NCBI GenBank assembly: GCA_030737835.1
Contig: CM060855.1
Location: forward strand, 7,851,786-7,915,785
Reading direction: 5' to 3'
From: Acorus gramineus
Taxonomy: Eukaryota; Streptophyta; Magnoliopsida; Acorales; Acoraceae
Length of the DNA stretch: 64,000 bases
Part shown: positions 46,631-58,905 of the stretch, piece by piece
Position numbering within the stretch: the first letter of the stretch is position 1
Layout: each line of letters opens with the position of its first letter
Made by a program: the position numbers and the translations under genes
Notes under the pieces: model-generated
What the model saw: the letters and a program-made list of their open reading frames with translations, nothing else
What the model was told of the DNA's origin: nothing
Database searches by the model: none

Positions 46631-49600
46631 TCATAACTGGAGCAATGGCAGGGCCATCACAAGGCCAAAACCAGACACCAGCAAAAATAGGAGCCAGAAA
46701 GGCATGCCCTTTGAACGCCTCTTCATTCTGGCATCGTTTTCAATCTCTCCACTGCCTTGTAACTGTGGAACAGCACGTTCACTGTTTGCTTGAGGAAGGC
46801 TGGAGCGCACTTTCATTAATGCCTGCTCAGATGCGGACTTCTCTTCATTTTGTTGTTCATATTTCTCCAGATATTCTGGGAACATTTTCAAGAATGTTTT
46901 GCTGCCAATAGGAGAAAAAATACAGTTATGAAAATCAGATAAAAGAAATGATTTTTAAGATTAGCGGGTTGGCAATCAGTCTTCATCACCATAGAAACAT
47001 GTTTTATTTTTTACAACTTCGTTTATAGGTTTAAAGGCTTCATTGTTAGCATGTCTATAACTTCGGATTTCCTAATCTAAAGAAACCAAGCTAGGTCAAG
47101 CATTGATACATAAGTTATTTTCAGTAAGTGACTTTTCTCATTAATCAAGTATTGATAAATAATTATAAAAAAAAAATTGAGTTATCAAAGTAGGATTTTA
47201 AGTATTGATTGTTTTTCAGTCCATCAAGATGTCTTGATTCATTCACAAGTGGGTTTTGCACTAGTCAACTTTATACATAGGCCAGGTGAGCTTGAAGATT
47301 TAACTATCTTTTAATAGTATCACCACACCAAGAAATTTTATTTTGTTAAATTAAAATCCATCAAAGAAACCCTAGCAAGCTGCACCACAAAAAGTTGTCA
47401 AGGCATGATGCTATATCACTTTTTTCATATAATTGAATGAGAAATTTCAGAAACAACTTACTCTTTACAATTGTAAACAAGAGATTTCCGTGCCAATTGT
47501 CGCTTCTCAGCATCAGTAGTGGTAATGCTGCCGGTGGTCTCACTTTTATCAGTCTGCACACGCAAATGACAAGGATGCATAAACAAGAATTCTCTGCAGT
47601 ATACGAAAAACACGAGGCCAAGTGAGGGATATGTGGAACAAATGAGTTGGTACAACCCAATTTAAAAATCTCTACTTTCATTCTCGAACAATCAAATGTA
47701 TCTTCAATTCCTTTAATATTTTTCCAAAATAAGAGAGTATATGTGGAGAATGCTTGGGTGTTAATTTCATATACGCTTAGAGATTGGGTGAAGATGATTC
47801 TTCAAGAGGAAAATCCTTCATCTATTATGGGTCCTTCATGGTTTGGGAGGAGTTAGTGTTGTAATTTTGTTTGATCGGGAGATTTCTCCTAATCAGATTT
47901 TTCCTTTTTTGTTTGGAGATCCCTCATCACCTCTTGCTCGGGGGCTTTTATCTATTAATAAAAGTTCCTACCAATTTTCAAAAAAAAAAAAAAAATCCTT
48001 TTAAAAAAAAAATCTGTTCGGTTGAGTAAAATATCACTAATTCAAATCTATTAAAAGTTTTTTCAAAAAAAAAAAAAAAACTGATAGGAATTCTACCACA
48101 AAGTTCCCATTAACAAAATTTGGGGTACAATGCCATGGAAAGAGAAGAAAAGAAAAACAGCAAAAGATACAGAAGCAACCAATGGATGAGAGTTCTATCA
48201 CCCCCTGCAAACCTAGTACAGTCAAATCTACTAAAACTTGAATGAGACAAGCAAAACAAAAAAAAACACTTGGCACTTATTTTTCAGTTCCTACTCCCCA
48301 TATAATTAGATGCTATTTAAAAATTTCCTAATCACAGACCACATAATACAAGATTGATACAAAGTCAAACCTGAACACTCAGAAACAGCGAACTTGTTCC
48401 ACAAAATAAATAAATAAAATCCCTCCTGGTTCAGATATACAAAATTTGCTCCAAGAGTATATTTGCTTCAATTCCTCATGTTATAGAAAGCACTATCACA
48501 AGTATTCTCAACATCTCAAGTCCTCAGTTGGAAGGTCTTCTCATTCCAAGTTAAGCACATTCACCAGCACTCTGCATGAGGTATAAGCTGGATAAACACT
48601 GGGATAGGTTTTAAATTCTTTTTTATTTGTCACGGGGAAACTCCTGATAAGCCAACTAGTTTCACCACTATTCAGTCTCTATATTTAGCTGCTTCAACGT
48701 ACACATAATAAAAATTATATAAAAAAAAAAGTAAGGGAAGTTCAATGGCAAAGTGTTTGCTTCTCAAGAGTTTGAATTCATCATGTTCTCAAAGCTGACA
48801 AATTGGACATTGAGAGGAAGGTCAATTCTCTGTTGGGTGAGATTTGAGGTTTTAGGCAGCATGAATGTTGGAGAGGGGCATTCCTTATATCCTTCCTCTG
48901 CTTTTTGGCTTCTTACTTTACTTTGTAATGTTGTTTGAACAGTTCAATACAACTTAGTAGACAGTAGACACTACCATAAAAAGGAGGAAAGAAAGAACCC
49001 CTGATTTCTTACAGCCAAAAAAGGTCATTTTGAACAGCATCAATTAACAAAATAACAAATAACATTACAACAAAGAGAACGATCTTTCAACACAATAGTA
49101 ACCCTAGCAAGAATAAATGGATAATGAACTCAAAAAGGGAGTTGAAATGTCAGATCATTTGACCACTCTAATCCTGAGCTCCCTCAAAAGACACACAAAC
49201 TATTGAAATAGTCAATAGGAATTCATATTGATTCAACATACTTTCAAATGTTATCTGGCAGTGGTCAACCAGTTTTCTTTTTCTTCTTTTTTTTTCGTGA
49301 GCAAAACATTGGAGCTTCATTTAATATGAAATGATGCCCATCAAACAAAATCAGAGATGAAGGGTCAGCCAAATAAAAATACAAAAAAATTAAGGTAAAG
49401 AAATAAAATGAATATAATAATTTCCTATAGTACCTACCAATAGAAGAAGAAGAAGAATTCCCCTATAGTAGCAAGGTCAAAAGATTCTGCTAAACCGATG
49501 ATCAGATTCAATGCATTGCCGTATGAATAATTGAAAGATTTTTCTATGCAAGGGAACAAAAAAGGAAATATACAATAATCCCAATGTCAGACCTCAGGCA

Positions 49601-52079
49601 TGGACAAGTCATCTCAACAGATGTCCTCATAAATGACAAGACATTCAGACTTCATATTGAGCATATAACAATCCTAATTGATTATTAAACAGTTTTGTTC
49701 AAATGATATACAAGATAAATAAGAAAAATAACATCATGATCAACTTACCATGAACGAGAGGAGCCCCGTCAATATGCTGCAGCAACAACATTACTACATT
49801 AATCATGTAATATAAGAAGGTTCAGAAGAATAATAAATCTAAAGAGGGTAATAAACTAAATAAGCTTCTTTAAACTCATCACTATATATATTTCTTGACA
49901 CCCCTTGAAATTTTATAACTCTATAGCTTCAAGGCAATATCCATTTCAAAAGCATTAATAAAAAATTACTGTTAAAGCTTTTCACATCCTTCATAGTATA
50001 CACTAGCTTATGCTGAACATCCTTTCCTTAAGAATCCTTTCAAATGAATCTTTTATAAACCATAACCAATTATTTTATAGAACTTCATTTACCCATACCT
50101 TGAGACAGACCACATTGGATTCCAAGTCTCTGGATGAACTGAAAGAAAAAAGGAAAACAATCACAAAAAAAATGAACAAAAAAAAAATAGCAAAACTACC
50201 AACCAAAAAAATTAGCAAAACTACATAAATAATAAAAGACACTTACAATCACTCATGGATAGGCAAATTTTTTTATGTGGGGCAAACCGTCCATTGGGAG
50301 TGATCATGCTGGCCACAAATTTACATATCATGAGAAGAAGGAAATAAATCAGTTTAATCAAATGAAAAAAAAAGGCAACAGAAAGCATCATAACCAACTC
50401 TCTGCCCAGTACCTGATGCTTGGAGGTTTAAATGGATAGTCGGACGGGAACTTAATTTTCCCATGGTAATATCCACCTCCATGTCAGAAAAGAGAGGCAA
50501 AGAACAGTCAAGGATACTAAGAAGATTACAATCTCAAAGTGAATGATATAGCCACTCAAACATGCATGTTAGTGATCACAGATGGACTGAGATAGATAGA
50601 ATACCTGCATAAGGTGTACCTTCACTTCCCTCCAGTACATAATCTATCATACAATTACAAAAGCATCAATCTCAGAATCTACTCAATCTATTGCTAAATT
50701 GAACCTTTTCAGTTAATGCATATCATCCGGACAAAAAGCAGAATCAACCATAACCTACTACTGTATGAATGTCATAATATAATGTCGTTGTTTCCTTACA
50801 TAATATTCAGAGGATGTTTCATGATTACCAGAGACCTTTATCTTTCAGTATTACACATACACGTAACTTTAAACTGGGGAAACTGTATTTCACAGGTCCA
50901 CAACCAATCCAGTCCAAAACTATGGGAGAAATTCCCAAGGTCGAGCGCAGAACATATTCAGAAACTTGACGATCTTTTTGTTCAAACATGCCATTCCAGT
51001 GGCCTTGGTATATGCCCTCATATATTTTACAGCATGTTTCCACTGTGCACATCATATATTACATTGGACATTAGCGGCGTTACACTTGGTGAATTGTAAT
51101 TCATGAATAAAGTACATATTTCTCTCATTTTCTCAATTTTTTTAGCATGTTTGTCAATTTTCATATTTTCAGTGAATTTCCAATAAACTGCTCATTACCA
51201 AATATTATGCCATCGCACAAACCAAATGACAATAATGCCAACAAACTGATTTATTGGGATAAAATAACTAATTTGGGACCTAAACTGGACTACTTGTAAC
51301 AAAATAACTGAAGCTCTCTGAACAATCACAATTTCAATAAGATCATTATAGATTGCGTGCATTTGCACTGATTTCCTAAGATTGACCTCAGCTAGTCCCA
51401 TTATATGACAGAAACCAGTTAGCACTTAGCAGTACTGGCCCCATCATTATTTTCATCAAAACCACAAAGTACATCGATGATACACTCTTCAGGACTAGTT
51501 GACCAACCTACATCTGTATGCTCAGCCACTCAATATGTATGTTTTGTTGCTCAAAATCTTAATCTAAATATCTAATAACTGTTTTCTCCCCTTCCATGCG
51601 TTTTGAACCTTGGGTCAAAATAAAAGAAAATGCTCATTATAAAAGTACATATCAGGCACATTAAACCTCAAGTTCTCAATATCAGAATCTTGTCATGCTA
51701 AAAGATGATTTAACAGTGAAATCAGACAATATCACAAATCAACATTCTAAACCACAAATCATAAGCAAGCACCACACATAAAGACCAGAACAAGATCACA
51801 TAATACTCACGCCACTCTAGGATGTCATTCGGTAAAGGACGGGCCACAATTTGGGAAATTGGTTCCTGATTTCACAAAACCAACGTCAAGTCATCCAAAC
51901 TTATATGCAATACCAAGCAAAAAAAAAAAAAAAAAGAACCAAATATGTAAAAAAAAAAAAAATTATTGAAAAATCACACAATATGAGATGATGGTATGAA
52001 CTACACGAAAATCATTACATACCTTACAGAGTTCTCTAAATTCCTTTTGTAGGCGTTTGACGCTCGCTCTCTCCACCAT
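46631..52079 (-). CDS. Tail-anchored ubiquitin-conjugating enzyme E2, UBE2J class (UBC32/33/34-like)
   Basis: E2 that carries ubiquitin on a Cys thioester, acting at the ER membrane in ER-associated degradation (known for the class). Nine exons: 52079-52023, 51865-51811, 50643-50605, 50476-50413, 50308-50247, 50138-50099, 49776-49749, 47553-47462 and 46901-46631. Every junction is GT-AG and in frame, giving 235 aa. Motifs: KRLQKEFRELCK, PLPNDILEW, HYVLEGSEGTPYAGGYYHGK, FPSDYPFKPPSI, then TPNGRF in place of the usual HPN (typical of J-type E2s), catalytic Cys87 in KKICLSMSD and HPETWNPMWSVSSILTGLLS. A charged linker leads to a C-terminal membrane anchor at about 212-231 (MPFWLLFLLVSGFGLVMALP) with three residues after it. 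Exons of 28, 39 and 40 nt sit between introns of up to 2.2 kb. Appears complete. Confidence 0.95.
47860..47996 (+). mobile_element. Retroposon 3' end with poly(A)
   Basis: In the E2 intron between exons 7 and 8. TTGTTTGATCGGGAGATTTC, CTCGGGGGCTTTTATCTATT, AATAAAAGTTCC, then a poly(A) run ending near 47996. It resembles the 3' tail of a LINE or a retroposed transcript. No reverse transcriptase sequence nearby. Confidence 0.35.
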
Positions 52080-53560
52080 TTGGGCGACTCGTATTAGGTT
52101 TAAAGGATATTTATACTAAAAAATCTTTCAAAATATGCAACACCGAATCCTACACCGCGAAACAATGAAATCAAAAGAGGCAAAACAGACGAATATACGA
52201 GTAATCGAAAGAGTGAAGACACCGAAAAAATACACTGATTTCATACTCAACGATTCAAACAACCAAATCGGCGGTGAATACAAGAAAGAGATACTCGACC
52301 GAACCTTTAATCTGGCGAAAGATCGATCAGATCGAAGAGGACCCACGATCCTTCGATGGCTAAATTCTCGTTAGGGTTTTTGATGCCCCAATTGATCGCC
52401 CCAAGCGAACCGCACCAGAAAAAGAGAAGAAAAAAAACGCGTGAAATTCACCCTTTATGACCGTTTTCAGCTTTCAAAGTAAACAAAGATCGACGTAGAT
52501 CGTTTTTATTTAATTATTATTCATATCTACATGTGAGATCCCAAATATATCCTTCGCTTTACCTTCAAATGACAAACGTAAACATTGAATGGCAGATCCC
52601 AAATAGTTTTACTTCAGAAATTGTTACAACTAATTTTAATTGACAAAAAAATTAATTAATTTAATGATCCACACCAATTCTACGAAAACATGTTCGTAGA
52701 AATGTTATCATTTTTATGAATTTTCTACCTCATATTATTTTATAAAATTATTCAAAAAAAAATTTATTAAATCATTTTATTTTTATTGATAAGATTGACT
52801 ATATTTCGTAAATAAAATTTAATAATATTTAACTCAATCAATTTTTTGAAGCTAACTCAATCAATTGAGTAATCTTTTCATCAAAAAAAAAAAAATCAAT
52901 TGAGTAATCTCCCAACGGTTTATGCCTTTGATGGGTTAAATGTATTTTTTTAAGTAGCCCTATATGTTTTTAGTAAACTAATTCTCAGTAAAATTTTCAA
53001 CCCTTTATTTTTTAGGTACATCTAAGCTAATAACTATTTTTTTCAGGTCCTTTCATCACATTTTCATTGTTTACTGTGTTTGAATTATTTATGGGCATTG
53101 TTATACTTGAAAATAATACATTATGTGCAAGCCCTCAACTTGTGAGTAGATAGGTAAAACATGCTTGTGCATAAAAAAAATTAAGTTGTTTAGTAAAATA
53201 TATACTTTCACAAAAATTTACCTAGCACAAGAATGATTACAAGAGACTTTACATATTACGGGCTTGTTGGTAACTCCGGTCTAAAAAAAGTCATTTTGCT
53301 AAGTATCTAGTTAAATTTAATGGATGTCAAAGAATGGAGAATTAAAAGGTTTTTTTTTCAAAAAGAGAGTGAGTGCCCATGTGCAATGTGCATATGTTCA
53401 ACCTTGTCGTCAAACACGCTAATAACAAGTATTGGGCCCAATATTAGTAGGTCCCTAGTTAGCCCATCTACTTGGCCCTTGAGGGTGAAGCGGGCCAAGC
53501 TCCTGCCGTGTTGGGTGCCTTCGTTTGAATCGCTCCCCTACCTCATCAACCTCAACTGGT
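52080..53560. other. Upstream region of the E2 gene and AT-rich intergenic DNA
   Basis: 52080-52450 is the likely leader/promoter of the E2 gene; the open frames on both strands there are not protein-like. 52500-53300 is AT-rich without features. 53390-53560 is GC-richer with no recognised product. Confidence 0.45.
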
Positions 53561-53563
53561 AAG

Positions 53564-54190
53564 CTCCTTAGGCTCCGGTTGGCGGAGCGTTAGAGTCGTG
53601 GTGGAGTCGGATAGACGTCAAGGAGGTGAACACGAAACAGAAACTGATACACACATCATAGCCACACATTATATGGATAATCGATATCAGATGAATCAGA
53701 AGAAGAGAAGATATTTTGATCGTTTGAGAGCACCGTAACTTGAAACGGCCATAACTTTCAAACCGTATATCAGAATCGCTATTATAATATGTCCACACGT
53801 TCGTATCGACGAGCCCTACAGGAGTAGTCGCTACACCACTACGCCAATTTTTGGAGTGCTCGAAGATCCCCTTGAGGGTCAAATCGATGGTTGAAAGTTA
53901 TTTTTACTATTTTTGACAGTTTTGAATTTGTTAGGATTTTATGCATTTATTAGGATTTTACTATATTTAGATTTGAATTTTAAATATTAGTTTGAATTCA
54001 AATTTGAATATTAGTTAGGATTAAATAAGGATGTATTAGTTATTTTACCGATTTAAATAATCTGTTAAGATCATAATTTAGATTTGGATAATCAGTTGAG
54101 ATCTTAATTAGTTATGGATTCTCTATTCTATAAATAGACATGTAACCGATTGATTATGCAGAAATTGATTATTATAATTTGTTTATTTTC

Positions 54191-54222
<32 letters not shown>

Positions 54223-54420
54223 TGTCGTGGCACCATGGGCGTGCTCCCACATGGAGCATTAGAGGTCTTCTCCAACTACAAAGCTTAGAAATAGAAGTAA
54301 ACTCTTCAAAAATTGCATGTTCGAGCAGTTCTAGAAACATCCATAAAATAAAGGAAATTGTTAAAGATAGTTCCAAATTAAGTCTCATTTATGACTTTTC
54401 ATGTGCTTTGATTTTTTAGA
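53564..54420. mobile_element. LTR-retrotransposon-like fragment with C(n) tract
   Basis: 53564-54185 looks like a degenerate LTR: unique non-coding sequence, a TATA motif CTATAAATAG at 54128-54137 near its right end, then a run of about 31 C (54192-54222), then GTGTCGTGGCACCATGGGCG and GTGCTCCCACATGGAGC, which resemble the leader next to retroelement LTRs. No gag or pol was found. Orientation, if real, is plus. The poly(C) run makes a misleading poly-proline frame. Confidence 0.35.
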
Positions 54421-54457
54421 TGAAAAATAGAAAGAAACTTATACTTTCCAAATAAAA

Positions 54458-54459
<2 letters not shown>

Positions 54460-54493
<34 letters not shown>

Positions 54494-55480
54494 AATGAGA
54501 AAATGCGGTCACCGACCCCCTGCCCTTAGGTGAGATCACCCTCTCATTACCATCCAATTAAATGGGTTTTAATCAGATGATTAAAATAATCACTCTATAA
54601 AATCATATATATTCTCATGAATCGTGATTGCTCTTTTTTCTCCACATATCTCCCCCTTCTTTTCTTGTAATTTTTTATGGAACATTTTATCACTATCCGA
54701 TTAAATACATCACAATTGTACGATAATTATAAGGTGACCGCATATTAACATGAGGTAGGCTATCCGCACTATATATATATATAAATTGTATGAAACTGCT
54801 TATAAAAAAAATTACATGCTTCATTTAATAAGGTATTTGACATGTATAGGATTGCTATAACCAGGTCGTATGCAATGCCCTAAAGTATAACCACTAGAGG
54901 AATAATATTCATATGTTGTAAAATTACATATTATTTATTGTTATAAAAATAAAAACTTATTTTCTAAAAAGTATATGCAATCTTATGAAATTAGCGTTGA
55001 CATACACAATCCTCCATGCAATCTTTTTTATCCTACCCACTTTCATGGGACATATATATATAGTGATGCTACCCACTTTCATGTGATATATACATATATA
55101 TATATATATAGTGAAGTCGGTGCAGTCCATACAAACCGTGTATATATATGTCATTTAAAGATCTATATATATATATATGTCAGTAAAGAAAACATATAAC
55201 TCATTGAAGCATATATTTTATTGAGTTATACGTGCATATTATCAATGCATATACCCTTTAAAGGAAGTATATACGCAGTTTACACGGACAACATATTATC
55301 ACTAAACTATATATAATATATATTATGTTATAAATTGTAAAAATTATGCATTTATCTATGAAAAAAGTTATGCATTCAATTCAGTTAAGTGTATATTTCA
55401 TTTTTATGTGTTTCACGACGCAATGCATACACTTTAAAAAATTCAAAATATGTAAACAATATATTGCATGCAATTAGCTA
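54460..55480. other. AT-rich DNA with microsatellites
   Basis: (AT)n at 54460-54491 and again around 54765-54784 and 55090-55180. A short duplicated word CCCACTTTCATGKGA occurs at 55038 and 55071. No gene. Confidence 0.6.
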
Positions 55481-55487
55481 TATTGTA

Positions 55488-55635
55488 TTTGGGCGATGAT
55501 ACACTCGGTTCGTTTTGCGCCATGTCACTAATACAGTATATATTTCATTATCTTAACATATATTTTATTATAATAAAAAAAACTTAAAAATATATCAATA
55601 ATAACATGTCATATGAGTGGTAAAAAACACATTTA
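55488..55635. mobile_element. MITE, GATACACTCAGTCCG family, copy 3 (partial)
   Basis: Left end GATGATACACTCGGTTCGTT, followed by an AT-rich body with TAATACAGTATATATTTCAT. The right end is not clear. Matches the family ends at 15535-15810 and 57654-57942. Confidence 0.35.
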
Positions 55636-55680
55636 AGAAAATGCATTCGTTTAAACCATTAATTACAAAAAGCACATGGT

Positions 55681-57650
55681 TTTTTTTTTTTTTAGGTATT
55701 AGAGGGACCTATGTGGCTGAATTTACGATATGGAAGGCTACCAAAACACATTGTTTTATGTATCTCTAATCTCATCAAGGATTCCCCTACCCGCTTGATC
55801 TTGGAATTTAATATCTCAGAAGACGTGGAAGCGTTTTTTTTTTTTCTTGCCTTCGATATTGTGAGGCCTACGTCTTGTGTCCAATGTGCCTACATATCGA
55901 TAGTTTATTAAGCTCTGGTTATATAAAAAAATAAAGATACATTAGAGTCATTTTTGCAATCCAATATATAACATATTTAGAATATTTTAAATCTACTTAT
56001 TTAAAATAAAGTACATACATTAAAATAAAACATTTAAATAAATTGAATACATAATTTATTTATTTTATATTTTTGCAAATCTATTATATAATAAGAAGTT
56101 AAGAAAAACATATACTAGTTTAAGACTGCATTAATTGCTGTTGGAATGATTGTATCACACTTAGCTAATAAAATTTCATTTTGGACCAGCGCTCTTTTAA
56201 AAAAAAGGGGGATGTGCTGACCAACTAATCAAAATTAAAATGTTTTTATTTACCCAATCCAAAAAAAAGGGTGCGCCAAATGTCAATTTTGCTGTTTTGA
56301 TGATTTTGATGTGGCGGAGTACTTCACGTGGGTGCATGCATGTGAAGTTGGGACAACGATGCAGACAGCTCCACGAGAATGTCCTCGTCATCATCATATT
56401 ATAGAGTGCATGCATGTGCTCGCTGCGTGAGAAATGTATCGATCAGATGCTCTAATTGTGATGAGAGTTTATTTAATTTGCAGCAGTTCAATAATCGTGA
56501 AGCATATTTTTAATGTCATGGGTGTCCTTTTTTTCCTGATCATCTATCAGTTCACAACAACATAATCAGTCGTTGGGAACATCCGGTGAAAGCAATATTC
56601 ACTGCAACCGAACAAAAGCTAGCTAGCCACTTAAAATCTCTCTGTTTCAGGCAGCTTCCCCACAAAAGCTAGTTTTTGACATAAAAAAAAAATAGGAAAA
56701 ACGTGATACTTTCAGCCCAGTTTCAGTTGTGGAATAAAAAGGATACAAGGTGGTACAAGGGACAAACAATAAGCCCTCGTTTGGATAGAAAATTAAGTTA
56801 TTTTAAAATTTATGACTATTTTAGTATAAATAAGAATTAATAAAATGAGTTTTTGTTTAGTTGTGTTTTAAATTATTTTTGTTCAAAAACGCAATGATAA
56901 GGTTTTTCATAGTTGATTTAAATAATTGGAATAACTTAAATATCAATACTAATTTATTCAATTCTCACCTATTTTGACAAAACAATATTCATCTTTTCCT
57001 TACAAAATAATAGAATTTTGGGTTTATTCGCCCGCATTTCTCACCTAATAATCTACAGGGGCTAAAATAATTCATACGTTTTTCCAATAAAATTACGTCC
57101 ATCCATAGATGTAATATCAGCTACCTCCACCGAATGTATGTCACATTTTTAAAACCTTTTTGTTTTTTTTTTTAAGGAAATCATCTCACACTGAAGCAAC
57201 TTTATTGTTTTGGGGTCCGTTTGGCATTGTGTTTTGGTTGCGGTGGAGTTGGTGGTAGCCGACAGATGCAAATGTGAAGGCAAACAGGTTTTTTGTCTGA
57301 CATATATATATTACCACCTTTGAATGAAATTCCAAAAATCACCGGTTCCAATCTGAGTTTTTTAAAAAACTGTAGGCTAATAATACATAAAATATGAAGT
57401 ATTTGTGTCGTATTTGGGAATTTTCATATTTTTAAAAGTAAGCAAATCCAAACGGATTTAAATGTGATTCTGCTTTTTAATAAAGCAGAAGACACAAACG
57501 TGTTGTCAAACACCTTTTAGAAAGTAGACTTAATTAAAAAGTTATTTAAAGCATCTCCATTGCCACTCGAGTTGGAGACTCCTAAGTCATATTTGAGGAG
57601 AAAATAAAAAAAATGAGGCTCCAATGGCTCCCTTATATAGCATTAGAATG
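55681..57650. other. Intergenic, repeats only
   Basis: 55681-55912 starts with poly(T) and resembles a minus-strand SINE-like or retroposed fragment, open for 66 codons without protein character. 55920-57640 is AT-rich. GTTTGGATAG/AAATCCAAACGG words near 56770 and 57440 suggest further MITE ends. No gene seen. Confidence 0.4.
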
Positions 57651-57653
57651 CGT

Positions 57654-57942
57654 TGATACACGCAGCCCGTTTTTACAGCCGATTTTGCAGCCCGTACACT
57701 ATGATATAAGGTAATATATACTGCACTATTATAGTGTATATTGCATTATCATAGTCTATACTGCAGTCCATTTTTTCATTTTTTCACCATAAAAAAATAC
57801 TAAAAAAATACACTAATGTATCTCAATATATACTTAATTTCATATAATAGCATGTACTTCAAATGGTGAGTGTATAATTTTATAAAAACAGAAAAACGAG
57901 ATGGACTGCAATTGGGACTGCAATAGGGGCTACGTGTATCTT
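57654..57942. mobile_element. MITE, GATACACTCAGTCCG family, copy 4 (best preserved)
   Basis: Left end GATACACGCAGCCCGTTTTT; right end, reverse complemented, GATACACGTAGCCCCTATTG, followed by GCAGTCCCAATTGCAGTCC. 289 bp, AT-rich body with several TACACTAT/ATAGTGTA palindromes. No ORF. Target duplication not seen. Confidence 0.6.
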
Positions 57943-58235
57943 TTTCATAACATTAAGTATTTGTGACGAAATCTCTCTATATAAAGAAGTGAAATTTAAC
58001 TCCCTATCGCATGAACCTTACATCACACTTTGTGAAATGAATATTTTGAATGGTCCCCGTGTCACACTTTATTAATAAAAAAATCATGTAAAGGTTTAAT
58101 AATATACTTCATAAATAGTCTCTTATCTTTATTCGCTCGTTCCCATAAAAGGAACGAGGACCCATGAGCCACTGAGGGAATGAAACTTTGAGCCATTATT
58201 TCAAATGAAATTACTGCTGCGAAAAACCAGACAAA

Positions 58236-58379
58236 GATATTCGTTTGGAAATTTCCCGAAAAGCTAATCATAGGTTCTTCTCTCCATCGGAACAATAGGG
58301 CCGCTATGCTCATTACTAAACTTGTTGAAGATATGAAATAGAACCAAGGTCTATCTTTTTGATCAGAGGTTGAATCCAA
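58236..58379 (-). pseudogene. ndhB: Plastid ndhB fragment in nuclear DNA (NUPT)
   Basis: The minus-strand translation [20 protein letters not shown] followed by [20 protein letters not shown] and GNFQTN is the N-terminal part of plastid NAD(P)H dehydrogenase subunit 2. Identity stops on both sides: upstream the expected IFPECILIFG region is absent, and after QTN the sequence changes to [13 protein letters not shown]..., which stays open to 58062 but is not ndhB. About 48 codons of a ~510-residue protein, so non-functional. The adjacent open stretch could be another organelle piece joined to it. Confidence 0.75.
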
Positions 58380-58489
58380 AATAACATATCCAAATTATAA
58401 GAAATCCAATAGAAGCCACAATTTCCGAATTCACACCTTGTAAGCCATGAGATTCAATAAACGTTGAAATATTTCAACTAACTCACAAT

Positions 58490-58905
58490 TCTAAAAAAAA
58501 AATAAAACAAAAAAATATATTAATTAAAAGCTGAAAAACCCTAGATCACAAGTCTCACTTTTATATTAATAAAAAATTATTAAAAATAGTAAAAATGAAA
58601 GTTTGTTGTAAGGGAATTCTAAGAGATCATCGGAATTGATAGAAATCAAATCCGAGTTGTTATGATAACATAAAAAGTTACTAAAAATAATAAAATGCAA
58701 TTTTGAGGGTCTAAAAATAGAGAAAATATAAAAATACGGGCATGTTATGGCGTAACAATAACTTTTGAGGATCTCCTCAATATCTAGCTCTATTAAAAAT
58801 TTCAGGCGTTGTCGAGTTCAGAGCATTTTTTTTTCTACTAGTCGATTTTTCTGTAAATACTTGAAAATCTTAAAGAGAACCTTTTCGGATTCATACGTTG
58901 GCCAC
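58490..58905. repeat. Dispersed repeat, copy A
   Basis: Begins near AAAAACCCTAGATCACAAGT, continues with TTTTATATTAATAAAAAATT, AATAGTAAAAATGA, GAATTGATAGAAATCAAATCC, TATGGCGTAACAATAACTTT, GAGGATCTCCTCAATATCTA and ends near TACTTGAAAATCTTAAAG. Matches 62070-62440 in the same order and orientation with many differences. Possibly a retroelement LTR fragment. Confidence 0.65.

Noticed and set aside
52128-52374. Open frames on both strands upstream of the E2 gene
   Set aside because: They lie in the probable leader/promoter and have no protein-like pattern or conserved motif.
54128-54419. Proline-rich and glycine-rich frames over the C run
   Set aside because: Low-complexity products of a mononucleotide tract.
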